Positions 5,757-15,087 are shown, numbered from the stretch's first letter. The stretch: 64,000 nucleotides of DNA from Claveliimonas bilis (GCF_020892095.1 NZ_AP024845.1:2914001-2978000); one strand, 5' to 3'. Notes: a model not told the origin generated them from the letters alone. Numbers and translations are program-made.

Positions 5757-8705
5757 ATGGCCCGGCTGGTCACCAAATTTAAGTACCTGAAGCCGGATCA
5801 GGAAAAGCCCATCGGCGGGTATGCCACCTACATCGCCACCCGTGAAGGTGTGGAGAAGATCGATGAGTCTTTCAAGCTGGCTCCCGCAACAGTGAAACAA
5901 CAAAAGCTCATCGAAAAGCTCCTGCGGGATTTCCCGGATAGTGCCACGATGCTGGAGTATGAGGACTACCAGAGAGAAAAGACCGTAGGAGTTGCCTCTG
6001 AATTTATCACCCGTGCCATTGAGGATAATGCCCATGAGATCCTGAACCAGAGAACCTATGCCGACTACATCGGCACCCGGCCTGGTGCGGAACGGTTTGG
6101 CAGCCATGGGCTGTTCACGGATGATGGTGTCCAGGTCAAGCTGAAAGAGGTATCCCAGGAGCTGAACGCTCATCAGGGAAATGTGTGGACGCTTATCATT
6201 TCTCTGCGCCGGGAGGATGCGGAGCGCCTTGGTTTCAATACCGGCATCCGGTGGCGGGATATGCTTCGGACGCAGACGCAGGCCCTGGCGGACAGCCTGA
6301 AGATCCCCATGGATCATCTGAAATGGTATGCTGCCTTTCACAATGAGAGCCATCATCCCCACATCCATCTGCTGGCGTACTCTACTGTAGAGAAGGAAGG
6401 TTTCCTCACCAAACAAGGCGTGGCGAAGATGCGGTCTTCCCTTGCCAAGGATATCTTTGAGCAGGATCTGCTCTGCATTTATGAAAAGCAGACGGTTCAA
6501 AGGGATGAACTGCGTCTGCATAGTAAGGATCTGATCGCAGAGATTGTCTCCCGCATCAATGCCGGAACCTATGATAATCCCAAGGTAGAGGAACTGCTCC
6601 TCCACTTGGCTGACCGGCTTTCCAAAACCAAAGGGAAAAAGGTCTATGGCTATCTGAAATCGGATGTGAAGGCCCTGGTGGATGCCATCGTGGATGAGCT
6701 GGCGGCAGATGAAAAGATTGCCGCTCTTTACAATCTGTGGTACGAACAGAAAGAAGAAGCACTCCAGGTCTATACAGAAGCACTTCCACAGCGAGTGCCG
6801 CTCTCGAAGAATAAAGAATTCAAGCCCATCAAGAATGCAGTGATACAGGAGGCCCTGGGCCTTCATGCTGACAGGCAGGATGTGGAGGAACCGGCCCAGG
6901 AGGATACTCCCGAACTGGAAATGCCAGAAACTCCGGAATCAGATTCTCAGGCAAGTGATCCCATCGAGCCAGATCCGCCTCCCGGCTTTCGCTCTTACTC
7001 TGGCGGCTGGGGCTGGAAGAAAGATACCTGGTGGACGAATGAATATAAAGCGGCCCGTGCCTTCCTCTATGGCACAAAGACATCCAAACCGGATTTTGAA
7101 CAGGCCCTGGCCGGTCTGAAGAAAGAAGCTCTGCGGGGCAACGGTTTTGCTATGCATGATCTTGGCAAAATGGCTCTGGCCGGTTTTGGCTGTGAGAAGG
7201 ATGAAGAACAGGCACAGGAATGGTTCCGGAAAGCATTCTCTGCTTTCTGCGCCAGAGAGCCAAAGGAGGAAAAGCCAGGGTATCTCCGATACCGGATCGG
7301 CAAGATGTACGCCTTCGGCTATGGTGTGGATCAGGACTATCTAAAAGCTGCCGAGTGGTATGAAAAATCGATTGCGGAGGGAAATCCCTTTGCCGCCTAT
7401 GCTCTTGGCAGTCTGTATCACCGGGGCCAGGGCGTGGAACAGAATGAGGAAAAGGCATTTTCTCTGTTTACCATGGCAGCTACAGATGGGGATAAGCCGA
7501 ATGCTTATGCTCAGTATGAGCTGGGCCGCATGTGCCGGAATGGGATTGGCACTGCGCCGGATCAGGCGTCATCGGAGAAATGGTACAAGCAGGCGTATCA
7601 GGGATTTCTGAAGATCGAGCAGGATATGGCGGATGACAAATTGTACTACCGCCTGGGCCAGATGAACCTTACCGGAACAGGAACTAAGAAAGATCCAGAG
7701 CAGGCCAGAATGTACTTTGAAAAGGCGGCGGAGCTTGGCAATGCCGACGCCATGTATGGCCTGGGGAAACTGTATCTGAACAGAGATTTCTCTGGCCGGG
7801 ATGTGAAAAAGGCAATTGACTATCTCATGGGCGCAGCAGGGAAAAACCAAGATTATGCCATGTATACTCTCGGCAAGTTGTTCCTGGAAGGAAAAGAGAT
7901 CCCTAAGAATCCAGAGTACGCTCTGCGCTGGCTGGAAGAAGCCGTGGAGAAAGAGAATCCCTATGCGGAATACCTCTTGGGGAAAACATTGCTTCAAGGT
8001 GTGGAGCTTCCCCAGGACATTCCCCGTGCGGTTTCCCTTTTGGAAAAAGCAGCGGCACGGAATAACCCCTATGCGGCGTATGCCTTGGGGAAAGCCTTGC
8101 TGGAAGGAACGGTTCTTCTGCAGGATCTTCCAAGAGCTATGGAGCTGCTTGCTTTCTCTGCGGATCGAGGATTCTCCGCAGCACAGTATCTGCTGGGCAA
8201 GGTCTTCTTCAATGGAGAACTGCTCCCGAAGGACATTCCCAGAGCGGTACGTTACCTGACGAGCGCCGCCGAGCGGGATCACGAGTACGCACAATATCTT
8301 CTTGGAAAACTCTATCTGGCTGATGAAGGTATCCCCAAGGATGCGAATGCGGTGCTATATTGGTTTACTAGAGCGGCAGATCAGGGAAACGCCTTTGCTC
8401 AATATCAACTTGGCAAGCTGTTCCTGTATGGCCGGGAGGTGGAGCAGGACATGGAAAAAGCCATTTCCTATCTGACCGCTTCTGCCGGTCAGGGGAATGT
8501 CTATGCTGCCCAGCTTCTCCAAAGCGTTCACAGCAACCGGAATTGGTCGGCGGCCCTGGGAAGCCTGCGGCTTTTACAGCATCTGGCACGGATCATCCAG
8601 AACCGGATTGAGGACGAGCGCAAAGGCGATAAGGGCGGGATCGACAGAAAGTTAAAGCGCAAGATCGATGAAAAGAAACAGGCCCATGATTTGAAACAGG
8701 GCTGA
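5757..8705 (+). CDS. MobP3-type relaxase fused to Sel1 repeats
   Basis: This 982-residue protein has an N-terminal mobilisation relaxase domain with the metal-binding histidine motif HNESHHPHIH (residues about 195-204), as in MobP3/MOBP relaxases, which nick oriT and pilot the strand in conjugation. From about residue 435 to 915 there are many 36-residue Sel1-like repeats (AMHDLGKMALAGFG, YRIGKMYAFGYG, AAYALGSLYHRGQG, AQYLLGKLYLADEG and others). These form an alpha-solenoid for protein contacts. A Pro/Glu-rich linker joins the two parts. The RBS is GAAGGAGG. It is followed directly by the TOPRIM protein and the coupling protein, a conserved block of clostridial integrative elements. Confidence 0.85.
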   Translation: MARLVTKFKYLKPDQEKPIGGYATYIATREGVEKIDESFKLAPATVKQQKLIEKLLRDFPDSATMLEYEDYQREKTVGVASEFITRAIEDNAHEILNQRTYADYIGTRPGAERFGSHGLFTDDGVQVKLKEVSQELNAHQGNVWTLIISLRREDAERLGFNTGIRWRDMLRTQTQALADSLKIPMDHLKWYAAFHNESHHPHIHLLAYSTVEKEGFLTKQGVAKMRSSLAKDIFEQDLLCIYEKQTVQRDELRLHSKDLIAEIVSRINAGTYDNPKVEELLLHLADRLSKTKGKKVYGYLKSDVKALVDAIVDELAADEKIAALYNLWYEQKEEALQVYTEALPQRVPLSKNKEFKPIKNAVIQEALGLHADRQDVEEPAQEDTPELEMPETPESDSQASDPIEPDPPPGFRSYSGGWGWKKDTWWTNEYKAARAFLYGTKTSKPDFEQALAGLKKEALRGNGFAMHDLGKMALAGFGCEKDEEQAQEWFRKAFSAFCAREPKEEKPGYLRYRIGKMYAFGYGVDQDYLKAAEWYEKSIAEGNPFAAYALGSLYHRGQGVEQNEEKAFSLFTMAATDGDKPNAYAQYELGRMCRNGIGTAPDQASSEKWYKQAYQGFLKIEQDMADDKLYYRLGQMNLTGTGTKKDPEQARMYFEKAAELGNADAMYGLGKLYLNRDFSGRDVKKAIDYLMGAAGKNQDYAMYTLGKLFLEGKEIPKNPEYALRWLEEAVEKENPYAEYLLGKTLLQGVELPQDIPRAVSLLEKAAARNNPYAAYALGKALLEGTVLLQDLPRAMELLAFSADRGFSAAQYLLGKVFFNGELLPKDIPRAVRYLTSAAERDHEYAQYLLGKLYLADEGIPKDANAVLYWFTRAADQGNAFAQYQLGKLFLYGREVEQDMEKAISYLTASAGQGNVYAAQLLQSVHSNRNWSAALGSLRLLQHLARIIQNRIEDERKGDKGGIDRKLKRKIDEKKQAHDLKQG

Positions 8706-8718
8706 GAAAGGAGGTTCT

Positions 8719-10155
8719 ATGGCCACAACCTATATTCACTTTACTGAAGAACAAAAAGATCAGGCCCGCCGCACGGATCTGCGGTCTTTCCTTCTCGGAC
8801 AGGGTGAAAAGGTGGAACGATCCGGATCGGAATACAAATGGAATCACGGAGGAGAAAAGATCACGATCCGGGGAAATCTGTGGTTTAATCAGTATGAACC
8901 AGATAGCGGAGGTGGCGATGCCATTGCATTTGCCAGAGAGTTTTATGGTTTGGATTTCCCGGAGGCGGTGAAGTTTCTCCTGGAACAGCAAGGCGTTGTC
9001 ATCCTTCCACAGAAGGATGTACCGGCAAAGGAAAAAAAGCCCTTTGCCCTTCCAGCGAAGAATGAGGACATGCGAAGGGTTTATGCGTATCTTCTGAAAG
9101 CACGGTTTCTGGATCGAGAGGTTGTGAATGCATTTGTCCGGGCTGGTCTGCTCTATGAGGATTCAGAATATCACAATGCGGTCTTTGTGGGCGTGGACGA
9201 AAATGGGATTGCCCGTCATGCCCATAAACGAGGCACCTACTCGGACAGTGGCTTCAAGGGCAACGTGGACAGCAGCAATCCGGATTACAGTTTTCACCAC
9301 ATCGGGAAAAGTAACCGGCTGTATGTGTTTGAAGCCCCGATCGATATGCTGTCCTATATTTCTCTGCATAAGGAGAACTGGCAGGAACACAGCTATGTGT
9401 CTCTCTGTTCCACAGCCACTTATGGGGCAATGCATATCCTGAAAACCAATCCGCAGATCGATACCGTGGTCACCTGCCTCGATCATGACAGCGCAGGCAT
9501 TGAGGGGAACTATCGCCTAAAGGAAGAAATCCTGCGGCTTGGAGCCTATACAGTCAGTGCGGAGCAGCCCAGGTTTAAGGACTGGAACGAGGGCCTCAAA
9601 AGCGAACATGGGATAAAACCTATCCCCGGCACAGAGCATCCAGGACTGGTACGGATGAAAACGCTCTGTCAAGATCTGGCCATCGCCTTTACTGGCGACA
9701 GGTGTCCAAAATATCCGCTGGATGAATTAAGGGAGCAATACCAGAAACTGAAACAGCTCTCCATGGATCGGCCCATGGATGTGATTGGGCAATCCTCTGA
9801 AATGGCGGGGATTGCTTTTTTATTGGGTCAGAAACAATTTGCCTCTTTGGAGAAGGCCTACACAGTACAGCAATATGAGAAGATCCTGTTCCGCCTCTAT
9901 GCGCCTCATCATGATAAGATCGGATACAAAGCCCGCATCGCTGAGATCGGAGAGTGCCTGGAGGAAATCGGGCAGGCTTTTCAGAAAAACGAGATCCTGC
10001 CGGAATCAGCGCAGATGGAACAGATCAAGAATACGCTCTCTCTATCGGTGGACTGCCTGCGGCTGTACGCCTATGTGGAGCGTGAGCAAATGGAAATGCA
10101 AAGGAGGGAATCATCATGCCAAACCGAATCCTCACCAATGGCAATGCAGCAATGA
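8719..10155 (+). CDS. DUF3991/TOPRIM-domain, primase-like protein of a conjugative element
   Basis: This 478-residue protein has an N-terminal region resembling the DUF3991 and CHC2-like domains of mobile-element primases (SGGGDAIAFAREFYGLDFPEAVKFLL), then a TOPRIM domain with the acidic pair in FEAPIDMLSYISL (Glu at about 205) and CLDHDSAG (Asp at about 255-257). The C-terminal 130 residues look helical. The probable role is primer synthesis or strand processing during transfer. The start has the RBS AAAGGAGG, 14 bases after the relaxase stop, so the two genes form one operon. Confidence 0.8.
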   Translation: MATTYIHFTEEQKDQARRTDLRSFLLGQGEKVERSGSEYKWNHGGEKITIRGNLWFNQYEPDSGGGDAIAFAREFYGLDFPEAVKFLLEQQGVVILPQKDVPAKEKKPFALPAKNEDMRRVYAYLLKARFLDREVVNAFVRAGLLYEDSEYHNAVFVGVDENGIARHAHKRGTYSDSGFKGNVDSSNPDYSFHHIGKSNRLYVFEAPIDMLSYISLHKENWQEHSYVSLCSTATYGAMHILKTNPQIDTVVTCLDHDSAGIEGNYRLKEEILRLGAYTVSAEQPRFKDWNEGLKSEHGIKPIPGTEHPGLVRMKTLCQDLAIAFTGDRCPKYPLDELREQYQKLKQLSMDRPMDVIGQSSEMAGIAFLLGQKQFASLEKAYTVQQYEKILFRLYAPHHDKIGYKARIAEIGECLEEIGQAFQKNEILPESAQMEQIKNTLSLSVDCLRLYAYVEREQMEMQRRESSCQTESSPMAMQQ

Positions 10156-10163
10156 AAATCTGA

Positions 10164-12110
10164 ATGAAAAGGAGTGATGAAGAAACCTGGAAAGCGTGTT
10201 GCCCTATGGATAATATCGCAACTTTAATTCTTGTGGCTGTGGTGATGCTTGGCATCCTGGGAGGCGTTTCTTTGCTTGCCCATATGTATACGCTCAATAT
10301 CAAGAGCAAGACTGTTGGCAATGGCCAGCATGGTACTGCAAGGTGGGCCACTAAAGCGGAGATACGGAAAACCTATCAGCACATCCCCTTTGAGCCGGAG
10401 CAGTGGCGGCAAGGCAAGCATCTACCAAAAGATCAGGGAATTGTGGTGGGATGTACCAACTCCAAAGGTGGAACCACAGCCCTCATCGATACCGGCGATG
10501 TCCACGCTCTGATGATCGGTGCCGCTGGTGTCGGCAAAACCGCCTATTGGCTTTATCCCTGTATCGAATACGCCTGCGCTTCTGGAATGAGCTTTCTGTC
10601 AACCGACACTAAGGGAGACGTTATGAGAAACTATGGAACCATTGCCAAAGAGCATTATGGATATCAGGTATCGGTAATTGATTTAAGAAATCCCACCCGG
10701 AGCAATGGCAATAATCTGCTCCATCTGGTAAACAAGTATATGGATCTATATAAGGAAAACCCGAAGGAGCTGGTCTATAAGGCCCGCTGTGAGAAGTATG
10801 CCAAGATCATCAGTAAGACCATTATTCTCTCCGGCATGGACGCAGCCAGCTTTGGCCAAAACGCCTATTTCTATGATGCAGCGGAAGGTCTGCTGACTGC
10901 GACCATCCTATTAGTGGCTGAGTTCTGCGAACCGGAGAAGCGTCACATTGTCTCCGTGTTCAAGATCATCCAGGAACTGCTGGCCCCCTCGCAGAAGAAG
11001 GGGAAAAATCAGTTCCAGCAGTTCATGGAGCTTCTGCCCGATGACCACAAAGCGAAATGGTTTGCCGGGGCCGCCCTCAATACTGCCGAACAATCTATGG
11101 CCAGTGTCATGAGTACAGCCCTGTCCAGGCTAAATGCTTTTCTGGACTCCGAGCTGGAGCAGCTCCTATGCTTTGACACGGAGATTGATGCGGAGAAGTT
11201 CTGCCGGGAGAAATGTGCCATCTTCCTGATCATGCCGGAGGAAAATCCCAATACCTTCTTCATGATCTCCCTGATCATCCAGCAGCTTTACCGGGAGATC
11301 CTGGCCGTGGCGGATGAGATGGGCGGGAAACTGGAAAACCGCTGTGTGTTCTTCTGCGATGAGTATGGCACCCTTCCAAAGATTGAGAGCGCTGAGATGA
11401 TGTTCTCCGCCTCCCGATCCCGCCGCCTGCAGATCGTGCCGGTGATCCAATCCTTTGCCCAGCTTGAAAAAAACTATGGCAAGGAAGGGGCGGAGATTAT
11501 CGTGGACAATACCCAGCTCACCATCTTCGGCGGCTTTGCGCCCAACAGCTCTTCGGCGGAGGTGCTATCCAAGGCCCTGGGGAGCCGGACGGTCATGTCC
11601 GGATCGGTCAGCCGGGGGAAGAACGATCCGTCCCAATCCCTGCAGATGATGGAACGGGCGCTCATGACACCAGATGAACTCAAGAGCATGCCAAAAGGCC
11701 AGTTTATTGTGATGAAGACTGGCTTCTATCCCATGAAGGTTAAGTTGAAGCTGTTCTTCAAATGGGGCATCCAGTTTGAAGAAGAATATGTTGTAGAGGA
11801 AAAGGGCAACCGGAAGGTGGCCTATGCCGAGAAGCAGGAGATCCTGGACGGGATTGTGAAAAAGTACCATCCGGAGTGGCTGATGGAGGATGTTCCGCCA
11901 GCAGAGGCCATCCCACCGGCTGGAGGGCAGGCACAGGCCATGACAGAGCGAAATCAGCCATCCTCCAGGGAGAAAAGAAAAGGCGGCGGAGGGCTGCGGA
12001 CTGCGCCAAGAGCCGCCAGACCGGAGCGTGAAGGGGAGGAAGGCATACGGGAGAGCCGAATGCTCCATACAACAAAATCCACGGAGGTAAAGGAAGATGG
12101 GCAGTCTTGA
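10164..12110 (+). CDS. VirD4/TraG-type type IV coupling protein
   Basis: This 648-residue coupling ATPase has an N-terminal membrane helix (about residues 18-40, IATLILVAVVMLGILGGVSL), the Walker A motif GAAGVGKT at about residue 118 and the Walker B segment FFCDEYGTLPKI at about residue 396. It links the relaxase-DNA complex to the transfer channel. The C-terminus is a low-complexity, charged tail. The start is uncertain: ATG 10164 has no good RBS and ATG 10206 is an alternative. It follows the TOPRIM gene by 8 bases. Confidence 0.85.
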   Translation: MKRSDEETWKACCPMDNIATLILVAVVMLGILGGVSLLAHMYTLNIKSKTVGNGQHGTARWATKAEIRKTYQHIPFEPEQWRQGKHLPKDQGIVVGCTNSKGGTTALIDTGDVHALMIGAAGVGKTAYWLYPCIEYACASGMSFLSTDTKGDVMRNYGTIAKEHYGYQVSVIDLRNPTRSNGNNLLHLVNKYMDLYKENPKELVYKARCEKYAKIISKTIILSGMDAASFGQNAYFYDAAEGLLTATILLVAEFCEPEKRHIVSVFKIIQELLAPSQKKGKNQFQQFMELLPDDHKAKWFAGAALNTAEQSMASVMSTALSRLNAFLDSELEQLLCFDTEIDAEKFCREKCAIFLIMPEENPNTFFMISLIIQQLYREILAVADEMGGKLENRCVFFCDEYGTLPKIESAEMMFSASRSRRLQIVPVIQSFAQLEKNYGKEGAEIIVDNTQLTIFGGFAPNSSSAEVLSKALGSRTVMSGSVSRGKNDPSQSLQMMERALMTPDELKSMPKGQFIVMKTGFYPMKVKLKLFFKWGIQFEEEYVVEEKGNRKVAYAEKQEILDGIVKKYHPEWLMEDVPPAEAIPPAGGQAQAMTERNQPSSREKRKGGGGLRTAPRAARPEREGEEGIRESRMLHTTKSTEVKEDGQS

Positions 12111-12357
12111 TTTTCTCTAACGCATGGAGCTGCCACACAGAGCAGTGGCAGTGTATTTGTATCTTTATGAACGGGCCAACCGGGATGGAGAATGCTGGCC
12201 CTCCATCCCGACCATTGCCCGTGAACTGAAACTGTCAGAGTCTACTGTGAGACGGGCGATTCAGGATTTGAAAAAAGAAGATCTTCTCGTCACTGAGCAA
12301 AGGTACCGTGCCAGAGGCGGAAAGAGCAGCCTGCTTTTTCAAATCCGGAAACCGTGA
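12097..12357 (+). pseudogene. Winged-helix/HTH protein of the conjugative element with an early in-frame stop
   Basis: From ATG 12097 (RBS ACGGAGG) the frame reads MGSLDFL, then TAA at 12118, then R and MELPHRAVAVYLYL. The 77-residue part from ATG 12124 is a MarR/GntR-like winged helix (SIPTIARELKLSESTVRRAIQDLKKEDLL). Homologues in related elements, as I recall them, have a continuous start of the form MGSLDF-x-RMELPHRA, so the stop looks like a nonsense mutation. A restart at ATG 12124, four codons downstream, could still produce a nearly full-length protein. It is the last recognisable gene of the element fragment. Confidence 0.6.
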
Positions 12358-12380
12358 CCGTGCAAAAATACCATCTGCCG

Positions 12381-12405
12381 CCAAGGGGCAACTGCGCCCT
12401 TTTGG
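12381..12405 (+). other. Short GC-rich hairpin at the end of the element fragment
   Basis: CCAAGGGG pairs with CCCTTTTGG through two G-U pairs around a short loop. No T-run follows on the plus strand. It lies in the gene-free 12358-12472 stretch between the element fragment and the transporter island. It may be a weak terminator or a structural remnant of the element. Confidence 0.35.
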
Positions 12406-12472
12406 TGAAAGGTGGCACCTGGCATGATGACAGGAGAAGGTGAACTTCTCACTGTAAGAGAGATTTACAGCA

Positions 12473-12510
12473 GAAAAAGAAGAACAGCAGCCTGAGTGGA
12501 TCAGACTGCT
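12473..12510 (-). terminator. Terminator after winged-helix gene, copy 1
   Basis: On the minus strand AGCAGTCTGA pairs with TCAGGCTGCT around TCCAC, and a T-rich run (TTCTTCTTTTTC) follows. The same hairpin follows copies 2 and 3 of the winged-helix gene. Confidence 0.8.
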
Positions 12511-12515
12511 GACTC

Positions 12516-12947
12516 TTATTTCTCTGCTCGTATCTCAAAGCAATATCCAACTTCCCGAACGGATCGGATGGTAAAGGGAGCACTGGGAGTTGCCTGGTAC
12601 AGCTTTTCCCGTAGATTGCAGATGTGAAAGCCGATAGTGTTGCTCTCGCAGCCGGAGGGAATATCTCCCCAAACCTTCTCATAAATCTGATTATAAGTAA
12701 GTACATGCCCCTTGTTGGCTGCAAGCAATAGAAGGATTTCGTATTCCTTCGCGGTGAGCTGAATCTCTTGGCGATTACGAAAAACTTTCCGCTTGCTTGG
12801 ATAGATCTCCAGACCAGGGAGGGATAGCATCGGCTCCCTGGCCAATTCGTATGTTTCTATCTCCGGATGGCATTTCAGGATGGAAAGAATCTCATCGAAT
12901 GCTTCAGAGTCTTGTTCTGACAATTCTAAGATGATTACTCGTCCGAT
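12516..12947 (-). CDS. Winged-helix DNA-binding protein (OmpR-type effector domain), copy 1
   Basis: The roughly 143-residue protein carries a response-regulator-type winged helix (residues about 45-140: LTAKEYEILLLLAANKGHVLTYNQIYEKVWGD and FTIRSVREVGYCFE) but no receiver domain. It has a short N-terminal alpha/beta stretch instead. The strong RBS AGGAGG is 7 bases before an ATC codon at 12947, and no ATG, GTG or TTG lies at that point. The same holds for the two other copies in the window, so ATC is the best start by conservation; a TTG at 12923 is possible here. It overlaps the end of the DtxR-like gene by 13 bases. Confidence 0.75.
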   Translation of the reverse strand: MGRVIILELSEQDSEAFDEILSILKCHPEIETYELAREPMLSLPGLEIYPSKRKVFRNRQEIQLTAKEYEILLLLAANKGHVLTYNQIYEKVWGDIPSGCESNTIGFHICNLREKLYQATPSAPFTIRSVREVGYCFEIRAEK

Positions 12948-13327
12948 GGTACCACCTCCTGGTTGTTGCTTTCAGAAGACTTTTTAAGGCGTTCAAAACT
13001 TTCTGTGCTGATAACATGTTCGATTCGACAAGCATCGGCCTCTGCTGTTTTAGGATCTACCCCTAATGCTATAAGTCGTTCTGTAAAGAAACAGTGACGC
13101 TCATAAATTTGTTCCGCAACCTCACGGCCCACATCAGTCAAATGGAGAAAGTGATTTTCGTCCATTGTGAGAAAACCCCCTTCTTTTAGTGTATTGACCG
13201 CAACACATACGCTGGGCTTTGACACCTCCATGTGTCGGGCTACATCTACGGAGCGCACCATGCCCATCTTCTTGTGGAGAACAAGGATAGCCTCCAGATA
13301 GTCCTCCCCGGACGCATGAAGTTTCAT
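12935..13327 (-). CDS. DtxR/MntR-family metal-dependent regulator, copy 1
   Basis: This 130-residue protein has an N-terminal winged helix (SGEDYLEAILVLHKK, SVDVARHMEVSKPSVCVAVNTL) and the short MntR-type dimerisation/metal domain. The metal ligands of the family are visible: Asp/Glu in EDYLEA, His in YERHCFF and Glu-His in RIEHVIS. There is no C-terminal SH3-like domain. It probably senses Mn(II) or Fe(II) and represses uptake genes. The ATG at 13327 has GGGAGG upstream. It lies 11 bases after the ABC transporter gene, at the end of cluster 1. Confidence 0.85.
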   Translation of the reverse strand: MKLHASGEDYLEAILVLHKKMGMVRSVDVARHMEVSKPSVCVAVNTLKEGGFLTMDENHFLHLTDVGREVAEQIYERHCFFTERLIALGVDPKTAEADACRIEHVISTESFERLKKSSESNNQEVVPSDE

Positions 13328-13338
13328 TAGAACCTCCC

Positions 13339-15087
13339 TTACTGTATCCGCCAGCCCTCGGCTTGTTCGCGGATTTGGATAAACTTTTTGTAAGTACCTT
13401 CCTGTTGCAACAGTTCCTTATGTGTACCTCTCTGAGCCACAGTTCCGCCATCAATCACAAGGATTTGGTCGGCGTTCTCAATCGTGGCCAGGCGATGAGC
13501 AATCGTAATAATGGTCTTGCCATGTGTCAGGGCAGAAATAGCTTCTTGGATCAAATGCTCATTCTCAGGGTCAATGCTTGCTGTTGCCTCATCCAAGATA
13601 ACAATGGGAGCATCCTTGAGCATCGCCCTGGCGATAGAAATTCTTTGCTTTTCACCGCCGGAAAGCGAAGATCCCCCTTCACCAATCACCGCGTCATATC
13701 CGTCTGGCAAAGCCATTATGAAGTCATGGCAGCGGGCCGCTTTTGCGGCGGCGACAATCTGCTCATCCGTAGCGTCCGGGCTGCCGAATTTAATGTTATT
13801 TTTGATGGTATCCCGGAACAAATAGACATTCTGAAAAACCATGCTGATATTTTTGAGCAGACTATCGCAGGTAAATCTGCGAATATCCGTTCCACCAATG
13901 GTAATCGTTCCGCTGTTGACATCGTAAAAACGGGCAATCAGGTTACACAGTGTAGATTTTCCGCTGCCAGATGGCCCCACGATGGCCGTTGTGCTATTCT
14001 GCGGAATTTTGAAGTTCAGGTCATGCAGAACAATCCGGCTGTCATATCCGAAAGAAACATCCTTAAACTCAATATCATAGGTTGCCGGTTTTATGTCGGT
14101 GCCATCCTGGTCGATATAGTTTACATTCTCCAATGCTTCCAGCTTATTCATGGCAGAGTCCACAACTCCAAGCGTATGGGCTGCGTCATTGATATTCTCC
14201 ACACTGCCAAACATCACAAAAGAGAACAGGACAAACATCAGGAAGAACGCCATACTCATTTGTTCCTGCAATGCCTGCCATGCACAAATAAAGACAATTC
14301 CCATCGAAGCCAGTTTTAAGGCGAACAGATGCAGACAGTTAAAGGGAGTAAAGCCTTTTTCCACCTTGATATGAATATCTTTCAGGTCTTTACTGGCATT
14401 ACGAAAGTTCTCAATAGAGGCCCCTTCCTGTCCAAAGGACTTCACAATGGAAAGCCCCCGGATGTATTCAATCGCTGCGCCGGACATATCTTCCATTGCC
14501 CTATGTGTTGTTGCAGCGGTTTTTTCGCTATGTCTGCTGATCCCCTGCAAAGCCAGCGCCGAAAGAGCAACGCCGACAATGGAAATAACCGCAGCAACGG
14601 GGCTGAAGAAGATCAGGCATAAAACGATGGCAATAAACTTTGCGTATCCATTGATGATGACATCCACCATTTTCATGCCCTGTAATTCCAAAGTAGACAA
14701 TTCCGTGGTAACACCTGCCAGAATGTCACCTACACTGTTTTGCGAAAAGTACCCAAGGGGAACCCGTTTCAGTACATCGCCCAGATGAATACGCTGTCCG
14801 GCGGCCACTTCATATCCAATGCTTTCCTGCAACACTGCCCGGAGATAAGAAAGCAGGAAGTTCAGCACAATCGAGCCAATAATGATCCACAGCGTTTGCC
14901 AGATTAAAACAGTATCAATCGCCGTATTCGTCCAGTATGCCTGGATCGCTTTATCCAGTGCGAATGCGGCTGCCATTGTAGGAATAGCAGTAGACAAACT
15001 GCTGAAAAAGGAACACACAGAACCAAGATAGAGGCGGCCTTTATATTTACCAGCCCACCGTATAATGCGTTTCATTGACTTAAACAT
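13339..15087 (-). CDS. ABC half-transporter (TMD-NBD fusion), cluster 1 second subunit
   Basis: The 582-residue protein has an exporter-fold membrane domain (about residues 20-300, six helices) fused to a nucleotide-binding domain with Walker A GPSGSGKST (about residue 370), signature LSGGEKQR and Walker B/catalytic Glu IVILDEATAS. The start ATG at 15087 follows AAGGAGG and overlaps the end of the partner gene by 8 bases, so the two form a heterodimer operon. Pairs of this kind next to AraC regulators include the YbtPQ/IrtAB siderophore importers as well as true exporters, so direction cannot be read from the sequence. Its counterpart in cluster 2 is 26356-28104. Confidence 0.85.
   Translation of the reverse strand: MFKSMKRIIRWAGKYKGRLYLGSVCSFFSSLSTAIPTMAAAFALDKAIQAYWTNTAIDTVLIWQTLWIIIGSIVLNFLLSYLRAVLQESIGYEVAAGQRIHLGDVLKRVPLGYFSQNSVGDILAGVTTELSTLELQGMKMVDVIINGYAKFIAIVLCLIFFSPVAAVISIVGVALSALALQGISRHSEKTAATTHRAMEDMSGAAIEYIRGLSIVKSFGQEGASIENFRNASKDLKDIHIKVEKGFTPFNCLHLFALKLASMGIVFICAWQALQEQMSMAFFLMFVLFSFVMFGSVENINDAAHTLGVVDSAMNKLEALENVNYIDQDGTDIKPATYDIEFKDVSFGYDSRIVLHDLNFKIPQNSTTAIVGPSGSGKSTLCNLIARFYDVNSGTITIGGTDIRRFTCDSLLKNISMVFQNVYLFRDTIKNNIKFGSPDATDEQIVAAAKAARCHDFIMALPDGYDAVIGEGGSSLSGGEKQRISIARAMLKDAPIVILDEATASIDPENEHLIQEAISALTHGKTIITIAHRLATIENADQILVIDGGTVAQRGTHKELLQQEGTYKKFIQIREQAEGWRIQ

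Noticed and set aside
5730-6866. 378-codon minus-strand frame opposite the relaxase
   Set aside because: Its text is low-similarity and it overlaps the relaxase domain with the HHPHIH motif on the plus strand.
7060-8560. Repeated DNA in the relaxase gene considered as a CRISPR-like or tandem repeat array
   Set aside because: The periodicity (about 108 bases, variable) is that of 36-residue Sel1 protein repeats in one frame, not of identical DNA repeats with spacers.
10177-10227. A 16-codon frame after GGAG inside the start of the coupling-protein gene (MKKPGKRVALW...)
   Set aside because: The GGAG is only 2 bases from its ATG and the frame ends after 16 codons. It could hint at a frameshifted true start of the coupling protein, but nothing else supports it.
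13363-14319. 318-codon plus-strand frame
   Set aside because: Antisense to a clear ABC transporter gene; composition mirrors the NBD codons and there is no RBS.
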